Shown here piece after piece: positions 1-6,823 of a stretch of 13,193 nt of DNA. A program made the position numbers and the translations under genes. Origin of the DNA: JANOAR01 sp031411235 (GTDB taxonomy: Bacteria; Verrucomicrobiota; Verrucomicrobiia; Verrucomicrobiales; Verrucomicrobiaceae); assembly GCA_031411235.1 (NCBI GenBank), contig JANOAR010000150.1, forward strand, positions 1 to 13,193, in the 5' to 3' direction. The first letter of the stretch is position 1; every line of letters begins with the position of its first letter. The notes beneath the pieces were generated by a model, which was given only the letters and a program-made list of their open reading frames with translations, was not told where the DNA came from and did not search any database.

Positions 1-330
1 GGTGGCGGCCACCGGCAAGAGGTGCAAAATCAACGGCATCGTTTTGTGCGGCGGACGAAGTATGGGTTGTGTTCACAAACACCCATCGCACCGACTCCGC
101 CGCGCAAAACGACCTTCTTCAATCGCGGCGTTCGGGTTTAATTGTGGTTGATGTGAAAGCCACAGGTTGCTTTTCTCATTGATATTCTACGGCTTTCCTA
201 AATCTGCGGCAAAAATGAGTCCTTACGGAGCGCCGTAACGCGCCCGCCCAGACTTGCAGCGAAGTCCATCGCGGCTAGTATCGCGGGCCTATCTTGGCGC
301 ACTTCCTGCGCTAAGTTTTGCCCTTTCCCC
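1..330. other. Intergenic region upstream of zwf
   Basis: No convincing gene is seen in these 330 bases. The short open frames here (for example the one covering 198-452 on the - strand) have low-complexity composition without recognisable domains and overlap the start of zwf. The stretch holds a large imperfect hairpin at 40-111 (listed separately) and a small perfect one at 223-238 (TTACGG, four-base loop, CCGTAA). No clear promoter pair was found for zwf and there is no Shine-Dalgarno sequence in front of its ATG at 331. Confidence 0.5.
40..111. repeat. Large imperfect hairpin / palindromic repeat
   Basis: Bases 40-55 and 96-111 are inverted repeats of 16 bases with a single mismatch (T in the left arm against C in the right arm, which leaves a G-U pair in one RNA strand). 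Inside, ATGGGT at 62-67 faces ACCCAT at 81-86, and TTGTG at 67-71 can pair with CACAA at 74-78, so the element can fold into a long nested stem. It may be a dispersed palindromic repeat or a terminator of a gene lying left of the window. It has no long T run typical of an intrinsic terminator. Confidence 0.6.
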
Positions 331-1878
331 ATGCCCGACAGCGACACGCCCGACAATCCTTTCCTCGACACGCTCATCACCCGCCAGCGCGCTGAGCCCT
401 GCACCGTGGTCATCTTTGGTGCCACGGGCGATCTCACGCATCGCAAGCTCATCCCGGCGCTCTACAACCTCGCTGCCTCGGGCGATCTGCCATCGCAGTT
501 CAAGGTGATCGGCTTCGCCCGCCGCGAAAAGACCGACGAGGGCTTCCGCGCGGAGATGGAGGAGGACAATAAAAAGCACTCGCGCCAAGGGCATAAAGAG
601 GAGCTGTGGAGCAGCTTCGCCGAGGGCATCCACTACCATCAGAGCGAGTTCACCGACACCGCTGGCTACCTGGGGCTGAAGGCCATGCTGGATCGCTTCG
701 ATGCCGAGCGTGGAGCCCCGGCGAACCGCCTCTTTTACCTCGCCACAGCGCCCGAGTTCTTCGGCGTGGTGCTGGAGCAGCTCGCTGCCGCTGGTCTGAA
801 TACTGCACCCACAGGCAAGTGGTCGCGCGTCGTCTGCGAGAAGCCCTTTGGCAAAGACCTCGCGACGGCGCAACGCTTGAACCGCATCGTCAGCGAAGTC
901 TTCCACGAGCGCGACACCTACCGCATCGACCACTATCTGGGCAAGGAGACCGCGCAGAACATCATGGTGCTGCGCTTCGCCAACGAGATCTTTGAGCCGC
1001 TATGGAACAGCCGCTACGTGGATCATGTGCAGATCACCTGCTCCGAAAACCTCGGCATGGAAGGCGGGCGCGGTGGCTACTACGACACCGCTGGAGCCCT
1101 GCGCGACATGGTGCAAAACCATCTCTTCCAGCTCCTCACGCTCGTCGCGATGGAGCCGCCGACCGATCTCAGCGCCGACTCGGTACGCGATGAAAAGGTG
1201 AAAGTGATCCGCTCGTTGCGCCCGCTGACCAGCATCGAAGACGTCGCGAAAAATGTCGTGCGCGCCCAGTACGCCGCTGGTTCTGTGGATGGCATCCTGC
1301 GCCCCGGTTATCGCCAGGAGGATCGCGTCAATCCGCAGTCACAGACCGAGAGTTATGTCGCCCTTCGTTTAAAGATCGACACCTGGCGCTGGCAGGGCGT
1401 GCCCTTCTACATGCGCGTGGGCAAGCAGTTGCCCAAGAAGGCCACCGAGATCAGCGTCCACTTCAAACAGCCGCCGCAGAACCTCTTCAAAACCGACGAT
1501 GTCAAAGGCAGCCGCAACGCCCTCGTCATCCGCATTCAGCCCGATGAAGGCATCAGCCTGCGGATGCTCTCCAAGCAGCCCGGTGTGCTGCTGCGGATGC
1601 AGCCCGTGAAGATGGATTTCCACTATGCCACCAGCTTTGGCAAGGCCTCCCCCGAGGCCTACGAGCGCCTGCTGCTTGATGCCATGGCTGGCGACGCCAC
1701 GCTCTTCGCCCGCAATGATGAAGTCGAGCACGCCTGGCGTTACATCGACACCATCGAGCACGCCTGGCACGACTCCCCTACCCCGCCGCCGATGTGCGAA
1801 TACCCCGCTGGCTCCTGGGGACCACGGGAGGCCGACGAAATGCTCGGTGCCGATGGCCGCGTGTGGCGCAGGATTTAG
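331..1878 (+). CDS. zwf: Glucose-6-phosphate 1-dehydrogenase
   Basis: This 515-residue protein oxidises glucose 6-phosphate to 6-phosphogluconolactone with NAD(P)+, the entry step of the oxidative pentose phosphate (or Entner-Doudoroff) route in the cytoplasm. The N-terminal dinucleotide-binding loop GATGDL is at residues 30-35, EKPFG is at 170-174, and the family signature RIDHYLGKE is at 198-206, with D200 and H201 in the substrate site. ALRDMVQNH ends at H264, the position expected for the catalytic base. The length fits the family (about 490-515) and the frame is intact. The ATG at 331 is used because it leaves a normal short N-terminal extension before the Rossmann strand; no Shine-Dalgarno sequence precedes it. 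It stands alone on the + strand and converges with hom, so no operon partner such as pgl or gnd is visible here. Confidence 0.97.
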   Translation: MPDSDTPDNPFLDTLITRQRAEPCTVVIFGATGDLTHRKLIPALYNLAASGDLPSQFKVIGFARREKTDEGFRAEMEEDNKKHSRQGHKEELWSSFAEGIHYHQSEFTDTAGYLGLKAMLDRFDAERGAPANRLFYLATAPEFFGVVLEQLAAAGLNTAPTGKWSRVVCEKPFGKDLATAQRLNRIVSEVFHERDTYRIDHYLGKETAQNIMVLRFANEIFEPLWNSRYVDHVQITCSENLGMEGGRGGYYDTAGALRDMVQNHLFQLLTLVAMEPPTDLSADSVRDEKVKVIRSLRPLTSIEDVAKNVVRAQYAAGSVDGILRPGYRQEDRVNPQSQTESYVALRLKIDTWRWQGVPFYMRVGKQLPKKATEISVHFKQPPQNLFKTDDVKGSRNALVIRIQPDEGISLRMLSKQPGVLLRMQPVKMDFHYATSFGKASPEAYERLLLDAMAGDATLFARNDEVEHAWRYIDTIEHAWHDSPTPPPMCEYPAGSWGPREADEMLGADGRVWRRI

Positions 1879-2212
1879 CAGCAAGGCCCTTAAGCAATCC
1901 TGGCTCAGCCGGAAACCAAGCTTGGGGTGCTGCGCGAGGCCCATTCAGCAGCAACCACGAATGAACACGGATAGGCACGAATCAGGCCTGATTGATGCGC
2001 TCAAAATTCACCGATTCGCTCCTGATGATGAATCCGCCAAGGATATTTCTTCATTCGTGCTTATCCGTGTTCATTCGTGGTTGCTGCTGGAATACTCTCT
2101 CGAATAAACCCTCGGCTGCTCTCCATTCGGCGTTTGAGGTTGCTGCACCGACCGCAGGCATGCTTTTGTCGGCGCTGCGATTGCTTAACGGCATTGGATT
2201 TAGCCGTGTAGC
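1879..2212. other. Intergenic region between convergent zwf and hom
   Basis: This 334-base gap separates the 3' ends of zwf (+) and hom (-). Its centre is a long inverted repeat (1946-2089, listed separately). Open frames that cross it on either strand are extensions of repeat sequence and show no domain. A weak stem close to the hom stop (ACGGC at 2188-2192 with GCCGT at 2203-2207) is too short to call a terminator. No RNA gene was recognised. Confidence 0.6.
1946..2089. repeat. Long inverted repeat, 37-bp arms with 70-base spacer
   Basis: Bases 1946-1982 and 2053-2089 are reverse complements over 37 positions with one mismatch (G in the left arm, T opposite it, so still a G-U wobble in RNA). 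The heptamer CACGAAT occurs twice within the left arm (1956-1962 and 1976-1982), giving the arm an internal direct repeat. The spacer begins with the palindrome TCAGGCCTGA (1982-1991, sharing its first base with the arm). No transposase gene lies inside and I see no target-site duplication flanking the arms. Sitting between two gene 3' ends, it could act as a bidirectional transcription barrier or be a non-autonomous palindromic element. The repeat is directly seen; its role is inferred. Confidence 0.85.
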
Positions 2213-3532
2213 TTATCCCAGCGACTCGACCCGCATCGTCACGGGAGCCTCGCGGATGCAGGCCAGGGTGGCCAGCGTCTGCACGGCATCGCGCATTTGT
2301 TTCAGCGTGGCGTCGTGGATCATAAGCACCAAGGGGATAGTGCCCTCGGGCGTCTTTTCATCCTCAGGCTGCATGACGGAAAGGATGCCGATGCCACGCT
2401 CGGCCAGCACACCCGCGACCTGCGCGAGTACACCCGGCTGGTCATCGACGAGCAGGCGCAGGTAATGATGCGAGCTGGTCTCTTCAATCGGCTTGCTCTT
2501 GCCATACAAACCGTGCGGCACGAAGCCGCTGTGGCGGAAGCCATAGATCAGGCTCGCTGCCGCGTCACAGATGTCGCTAATGACCGAGCTGCTCGTCGGG
2601 TCTTGCCCCGCGCCGCGTCCATAAAACAAGGTCTCGCCGACGATATCGCCATTGACCAAGATGGCATTGAACGAGCCATTCACCGACGCCAGCACATGCG
2701 AGTTGCGCACCATGCTCGGCTGCGTGCGCACCTCCACGCGGCCCTGCTCGTCGGCGCGGATGACGCTGAGCAGCTTCACCGTGTAGCCGATGCGCTGGGC
2801 GAAGCGGATGTCGTCGATGCTCACCCGCTCGATGCCTTCCACATAGACATCGGCCATGGGAATCCAGAAGCCGTAGGACAGCGAAGCGAGGATCATCGCC
2901 TTGTGTGCCGCGTCCCAGCCGCTCACATCGAGCGTCGGGTCGGCTTCGGCGTAGCCCTTTTCCTGGGCCTCGCGCAGCGCGTCCGCATACGGCAGGCCAG
3001 CCTGCGACATGCGCGTGAGGATGTAGTTGCAGGTGCCATTGATGATGCCGTGTATCGAGCGGATGTGGTTCGCCACCAGCCCCTCTTGCAGTGACTGGAT
3101 GATGGGAATACCACCCGCGACGGCTGCTTCAAAATAGATCGGCACGCCGCACTGCTCGGCTAGGGCGAACAGCACCTGCCCATGCTCGGCGAGCAGCGCC
3201 TTGTTCCCCGTGACCACGATTTTCTTCGCCCGCAATGCCGCGCTGACAAGATCAAAAGCCTCCGTCGTGCCACCGATCAGCTCGACGATGATCTGGATGG
3301 ACTCATCCGCGATCAGCTCGCGCCAGTCCGTGCAGATCATTTCACTCGGCACTTCCACATCGCGGGGTTTGGCGGGATTGCGCACTGCCACGCGCACGAC
3401 TTTCAACGTTGCGCCCGTGCGCTGTTCGATGAGCGCGGCGTTCTTGATGATGTTCTTAAACACGCCCGCCCCCACGTTGCCGAGTCCGGCGAGTCCGATA
3501 CGAATGGGGCGAGGCTGGGATCCTTGGGTCAT
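2213..3532 (-). CDS. hom: Homoserine dehydrogenase with C-terminal ACT domain
   Basis: This 439-residue cytoplasmic enzyme reduces aspartate semialdehyde to homoserine with NAD(P)H, the branch point towards threonine, methionine and isoleucine. The Rossmann loop GLGNVG is at residues 16-21. The catalytic domain contains the GGIPIIQSL and GIINGTCNYIL signatures and GWDAAHK, whose lysine (K211) is the expected catalytic residue. A C-terminal ACT domain (about 353-435, starting HHYLRLLVDDQPGVLAQ) points to feedback control by an amino acid, usually threonine. The frame is open further upstream to 3622, but I chose the ATG at 3532 because the Rossmann strand follows directly and the extra 30 residues have no domain character. 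No Shine-Dalgarno sequence is visible. Neither thrB, thrC nor an aspartokinase is adjacent, so it is probably transcribed separately. Confidence 0.96.
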   Translation of the reverse strand: MTQGSQPRPIRIGLAGLGNVGAGVFKNIIKNAALIEQRTGATLKVVRVAVRNPAKPRDVEVPSEMICTDWRELIADESIQIIVELIGGTTEAFDLVSAALRAKKIVVTGNKALLAEHGQVLFALAEQCGVPIYFEAAVAGGIPIIQSLQEGLVANHIRSIHGIINGTCNYILTRMSQAGLPYADALREAQEKGYAEADPTLDVSGWDAAHKAMILASLSYGFWIPMADVYVEGIERVSIDDIRFAQRIGYTVKLLSVIRADEQGRVEVRTQPSMVRNSHVLASVNGSFNAILVNGDIVGETLFYGRGAGQDPTSSSVISDICDAAASLIYGFRHSGFVPHGLYGKSKPIEETSSHHYLRLLVDDQPGVLAQVAGVLAERGIGILSVMQPEDEKTPEGTIPLVLMIHDATLKQMRDAVQTLATLACIREAPVTMRVESLG

Positions 3533-3693
3533 AGGGCAGGTGGCAAAGAGGTAGCAGGGAAAAGGGGCGGCACTGGACTTCGAGTTGGGCAATCTGCAAG
3601 CCACAAGCGGGCCAGAGCGCAATAGGCAAAAGCTACGTAGCGACGGGCTTGCTCAACCACAGGTGCAATGGCTGGGCTCGCTGCGTGTCGTTG

Positions 3694-6075
3694 CTACTTG
3701 CTGAGGAAAATCGGGCTCTCCACGACGCGGTGTATCAGGTCGCTCAGCGGGTGATTCTTGGCTTTTGATTCTGCCACGAGGCGGGCGATGTCGGCACGAT
3801 CAGAGAACCCCATCTCGCGGCCTGTGGCGAAGGTGAGGAGTTTCTCGGTGACGCAGCGGGCGACGCGATCCTGGCTGGTGAGGAGGAGTTGTTGGAACTC
3901 AGCCATGTTGGCGAATTTGGCTCCAGTGGTGAGTTCGCCAGCGGCATCGACGGGCGGGCCGAGCTTGTAGCGGACTCTGCGGCCTTCGACAGCGAGCTTG
4001 ACCTGTTCGCCTTCACCGAGGCTGCGGAAGCGCTCGCGCCAGCCGCCGATGACGTCGTAGTTTTCCAGGGCGAAGCCGGGCGGATCAATGATGCGGTGGC
4101 AGCCGTTGCAGCTCTCCATGGTGCGATGTTTGTCGAGCAACTCGCGCAGCGTGGTGGCACCACGGATGTCGGGCTCCACGCCGGGAGTGCCGGGCGGTGG
4201 CGGCTGCGGCTCGATGCCGAGAATGCGCTCCATGACCCACACGCCACGGATGACGGGAGAGGTGTTGGTGCCGTTGGCGGAGACTTTTAAAATGCTGGCG
4301 TGGGTGAGGATGCCGCCGCGCTTGCTGTCGGGCGGTAGGGTGATTTTTTGCAGGGCGAGTCCGCTCACGCCGGGGATGCCGTAATGCCGCGCGAGGCGCG
4401 CGTTGAGCAGTGCGAAGTCGCTGTGGATGAGATTGGCGACGCTGAGGTTGTGTTGGATGAGATGCGTGATGAAGCCGCGTGTCTCGCGCAGCATGGAGTC
4501 GAGCAGGAGGCTGTCGTACTCGGGGTAGAGCTGCTTGTCGGGCGTGGTGAAGTCGATCTCGCGTAGGTTCAGCCAGCCATCGGTGAAGTCGGTGACGAAG
4601 CGCTCCAGCGTGGCGCTTTTGAGCAGGCGTTCGGTTTGGCTGCGGAGCACGGCGGGCTGGGTGAGCGGCGCGGCGAGGAGTTCGGCATCAGGTGCGCTGC
4701 GCGTGAGGAAGTAGCTGAGGCGGGCAGCGAGTTGGGGGTCATTGAGCTTGCCTGCGGGCTCCTTCAAATACAAAAACTCGGGCGAGCAAAGCACCGCGAT
4801 GGCGGCGGTGCGCATGGCGACGAGGAAATCGCTGCTCACGGCAAACTCGGTGTCAAAGAGCTTCAAATAGGGCGCGATATCCGCCGGTGTAGCGGGCCGA
4901 CGAAACGCGGCGGTGATGAAGGCTGGCAGCCGTTTTCGCGACTCGGCGACGGGATCAACGCTATCAGCGGTGAAGACGGGTTTATAACCCGCTTTGCCGC
5001 GCATCCACGGTTTATCGGGCGGTAGCTCGCGTAGCTTGGCATCACCCAGCAGCATTTTTTGACCGCGCGGCGGCCATTCGGTGAGGATCGGCCCTTCGAG
5101 GGTGACTTCTTGAAACGCCATGCCTTCGCCGGGGTATTTCGCCGGGCCATCTTTGATCGGTGAATGGCCATCCGCTCCATTCAGGCCCTGTGGGCTGATC
5201 CAGATGCCGTTGCCTTGGCTGAGATGCAGCGTGATCTCCACCGTGCCGGGTTTGCCGACAGGCAGCTCATGGAAGCTGTGCGTGACGTTGTCCGCGTTGC
5301 GGAAGTTGAAGCTGCCCGTGATGAGGGCGAAGACGACGGGCGCTTCGATCTGGTAGCCGTAACCGGTAACGCGCACCTTGTAAGTGCCAGCCGTCTTGGC
5401 CCGCAGATTGGGAATCACCGTGCTGGGGAAGCCGCCTTCATTGAAGACGACGATGGCACCGTCGTCGCGCTTCAGCCAGTGCTTGCCGAGGTTGTCCTTG
5501 TTGCGATCGCTTTCCAGCGTGGCGCGTTGTGTGGTCAGCTCGGGCCGCTTGTCCTCAAACAGCGCGGCATTCAGCGCCAGCTCAGCGGCTTCCATGTAGC
5601 GCAGCATCTGGATGCCGGAGATGGAGAGCGCTTCGCCGATGTTATCAAAGCCATGCGCACGTCCGTCCTCGGGCAGCGAGTCGATGACATTCGCCGTCAC
5701 GCCGAGAAGATCGTTGATGGTGTTCTGATACTCACGACGATTCAGCCGCCGCAGCACGGTGCCTTTCTGCGCGATGTGTTTGGCGCTCAACTCATCGCCC
5801 AGCGCGGCGGTGAAAGACTTCAATTCATCCGCCGCAGGCTGTGGCTTCTTTGCGGGTGGCATCTCACCAGCCGCCACGCGATCCAACACACGCACCCATT
5901 TCTTATGCGCTGCCGCATCTGCCACATCGGTGGGCAACGCCGACAAATCGAGCCCGCCCTTTTTCACCTCGCCATCATGGCACTCCATGCAGTGCTGATC
6001 CAGGAATGGCTGGATGGCAGGCAGTGCGGCGAAGGCCGACGAAGAAAGTAGAGCGATGGGCCAAAGATACTTCAT
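3694..6075 (-). CDS. Secreted DUF1592/DUF1588-family protein with CxxCH motifs
   Basis: A 793-residue exported protein of the planctomycete/verrucomicrobial type; the biochemical role of this family is not established. A signal peptide (MKYLWPIALLSSSAFA) precedes a PSCyt1-like segment with CMECH at residues 29-33. Next come a DUF1587-like stretch (RRLNRREYQNTINDLLG, about 109-125), a beta-rich carbohydrate-binding-like region (about 225-330), a DUF1595-like helix region (FRRPATPAD from 391), DUF1592 (about 450-580), DUF1588 ending in CNGCH at 656-660, and DUF1585 at the C-terminus. The two CxxCH motifs suggest covalent haem c outside the cytoplasm. The open frame extends to 6198, but the ATG at 6075 is preferred because it begins the signal peptide and lies just after the upstream PIN gene stop, a gap of 14 bases. 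That tight spacing makes co-transcription with the toxin-antitoxin pair likely. No strong Shine-Dalgarno sequence is seen. Confidence 0.92.
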   Translation of the reverse strand: MKYLWPIALLSSSAFAALPAIQPFLDQHCMECHDGEVKKGGLDLSALPTDVADAAAHKKWVRVLDRVAAGEMPPAKKPQPAADELKSFTAALGDELSAKHIAQKGTVLRRLNRREYQNTINDLLGVTANVIDSLPEDGRAHGFDNIGEALSISGIQMLRYMEAAELALNAALFEDKRPELTTQRATLESDRNKDNLGKHWLKRDDGAIVVFNEGGFPSTVIPNLRAKTAGTYKVRVTGYGYQIEAPVVFALITGSFNFRNADNVTHSFHELPVGKPGTVEITLHLSQGNGIWISPQGLNGADGHSPIKDGPAKYPGEGMAFQEVTLEGPILTEWPPRGQKMLLGDAKLRELPPDKPWMRGKAGYKPVFTADSVDPVAESRKRLPAFITAAFRRPATPADIAPYLKLFDTEFAVSSDFLVAMRTAAIAVLCSPEFLYLKEPAGKLNDPQLAARLSYFLTRSAPDAELLAAPLTQPAVLRSQTERLLKSATLERFVTDFTDGWLNLREIDFTTPDKQLYPEYDSLLLDSMLRETRGFITHLIQHNLSVANLIHSDFALLNARLARHYGIPGVSGLALQKITLPPDSKRGGILTHASILKVSANGTNTSPVIRGVWVMERILGIEPQPPPPGTPGVEPDIRGATTLRELLDKHRTMESCNGCHRIIDPPGFALENYDVIGGWRERFRSLGEGEQVKLAVEGRRVRYKLGPPVDAAGELTTGAKFANMAEFQQLLLTSQDRVARCVTEKLLTFATGREMGFSDRADIARLVAESKAKNHPLSDLIHRVVESPIFLSK

Positions 6076-6089
6076 GGGCAGACAGGCCT

Positions 6090-6527
6090 TCACAGTGGAT
6101 TCCAAACCTTGCGAAAGCCCAGGCCGTCGAAGTCCTTCACGTTGACGGTGGCGAAGTCGGTGACGCCTTGGCGGAGCAGGGATAGGGCTGCACGCCAATC
6201 ATAGGCGCGACGACGGGCGAAGGTTTTCTCACGGAGGCGCGGCCAGAAGGTATCGTGAAACTGGCGACTGTCCGGCGGGAAGCCGAGGGTCTGCCAATGT
6301 GGATGTTGGCGGAAGGCTTCACAGACGTCCACGGCGGCATTTGCGGTGAGCGGCTTGGCAAGAACGGATGGATTGCGGAGAAGACCGTAAAGCTCCAGCA
6401 GCACGAATTCAGAAATGGCGACGTCGTCACGATCTTGGAGCGAGTCGAGAAATGCCGCTGCTTTCGGGTGATTGGGGTTCCCAGTTTCCACGGCAGGCAG
6501 AAGAATATTCGTATCCAAAGAGATCAT
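6090..6527 (-). CDS. vapC: PIN-domain toxin, VapC-type ribonuclease
   Basis: This 145-residue protein has PIN-domain features: LDTNILL with D5 at the N-terminus, SEFVLLELYGLL with E45 in the first helices, D110 in YDWRAALSL, and the C-terminal TDFATVNVKDFD block containing D124 and D132. These acidic residues form the Mg2+-dependent RNase site in the family; VapC toxins cleave tRNA or rRNA and arrest growth. The start codon overlaps the stop of the antitoxin gene in ATGA (6524-6527), so translation is probably coupled; no independent Shine-Dalgarno sequence is visible. The protein ends 14 bases before the start of the DUF1592 gene. All acidic positions are present, so the toxin is probably active. 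The exact RNA target cannot be read from the sequence. Confidence 0.88.
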   Translation of the reverse strand: MISLDTNILLPAVETGNPNHPKAAAFLDSLQDRDDVAISEFVLLELYGLLRNPSVLAKPLTANAAVDVCEAFRQHPHWQTLGFPPDSRQFHDTFWPRLREKTFARRRAYDWRAALSLLRQGVTDFATVNVKDFDGLGFRKVWNPL

Positions 6528-6778
6528 CGGCGCTGGCTGTGTGTTATCTCGTCCTGCGCTGCGATTTCGTGGAGTTGGTCGAGTGGAACTTTGATGCCGC
6601 CGCCGTCCACCTTGGGCATTTGCCAGTGCGCACTCTTTGGTTTCTGATCGGGAAAGCGTGCCATGAAAAGTTCGATGCCACGGCGTGCAATCTCGGCGAG
6701 GGATAGCTCACGCTGAGCAGCAAAGGCTTTTGCCGTTTGGTAGAGTTCGTCCGGCAGTTGGATTTGAGTTCGAGTCAT
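6524..6778 (-). CDS. vapB: Ribbon-helix-helix antitoxin of the PIN toxin
   Basis: An 84-residue protein with an N-terminal ribbon-helix-helix fold: the strand RTQIQLPDELYQ (residues 3-14) is followed by two helices ending near FMARF. RHH antitoxins dimerise through this strand, bind operator DNA and autorepress. The C-terminal half (SAHWQMPKVDGGGIKVPLD onward) is the part expected to wrap around and neutralise the PIN toxin. The open frame extends to 6802, but the ATG at 6778 directly precedes the strand, and the extra eight codons would overlap the -10 region and palindrome upstream. It overlaps the toxin start by 4 bases, the usual antitoxin-first order. RHH proteins of this size also occur without toxins, but the PIN neighbour makes the antitoxin role likely. 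Confidence 0.87.
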   Translation of the reverse strand: MTRTQIQLPDELYQTAKAFAAQRELSLAEIARRGIELFMARFPDQKPKSAHWQMPKVDGGGIKVPLDQLHEIAAQDEITHSQRR

Positions 6779-6780
6779 GC

Positions 6781-6793
6781 TGTAAATTTTACA
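6781..6793 (-). promoter_or_regulatory. Perfect palindrome, candidate antitoxin operator
   Basis: TGTAAATTTTACA is a perfect palindrome (6-base arms, one central base) that ends three bases upstream of the antitoxin ATG and covers the predicted -10 box. RHH antitoxins commonly bind short palindromes over their own promoter, so this is the obvious candidate operator. The palindrome is seen directly; binding is inferred. Confidence 0.6.
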
Positions 6794-6813
6794 TCGCGGC
6801 ACCGTGCTGTCAA
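6786..6813 (-). promoter_or_regulatory. Sigma70-type promoter of the vapBC pair
   Basis: On the - strand, TTGACA (6813-6808, exact -35 consensus) is followed by 16 bases and TAAAAT (6791-6786, one mismatch from TATAAT). A start about 7 bases downstream would fall at or beside the antitoxin ATG at 6778, leaving essentially no 5' leader. The promoter fits in the 45-base gap after the DUF1552 stop codon. It would also serve the PIN gene and probably DUF1592. Confidence 0.65.
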
Positions 6814-6823
6814 TTTAGCGGCC

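Noticed and set aside
1..39. Possible divergent gene start on the - strand (ATG at 39, MPLILHLLPVAAT)
   Set aside because: Only 13 codons are visible, there is no charged n-region or Shine-Dalgarno sequence, and the hairpin lies directly upstream; cannot be supported from this window.
223..238. TTACGG/CCGTAA hairpin considered as a terminator or regulatory stem for zwf
   Set aside because: Only six base pairs, no T tail, about 90 bases from the start codon and no link to a known element.
2297..3094. 265-codon + strand open frame opposite hom
   Set aside because: Antisense shadow of a clear homoserine dehydrogenase; composition is not protein-like.
5164..6051. 295-codon + strand open frame opposite the DUF1592 gene
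   Set aside because: Antisense shadow; no recognisable motifs, while the - strand protein has a signal peptide and two CxxCH motifs.
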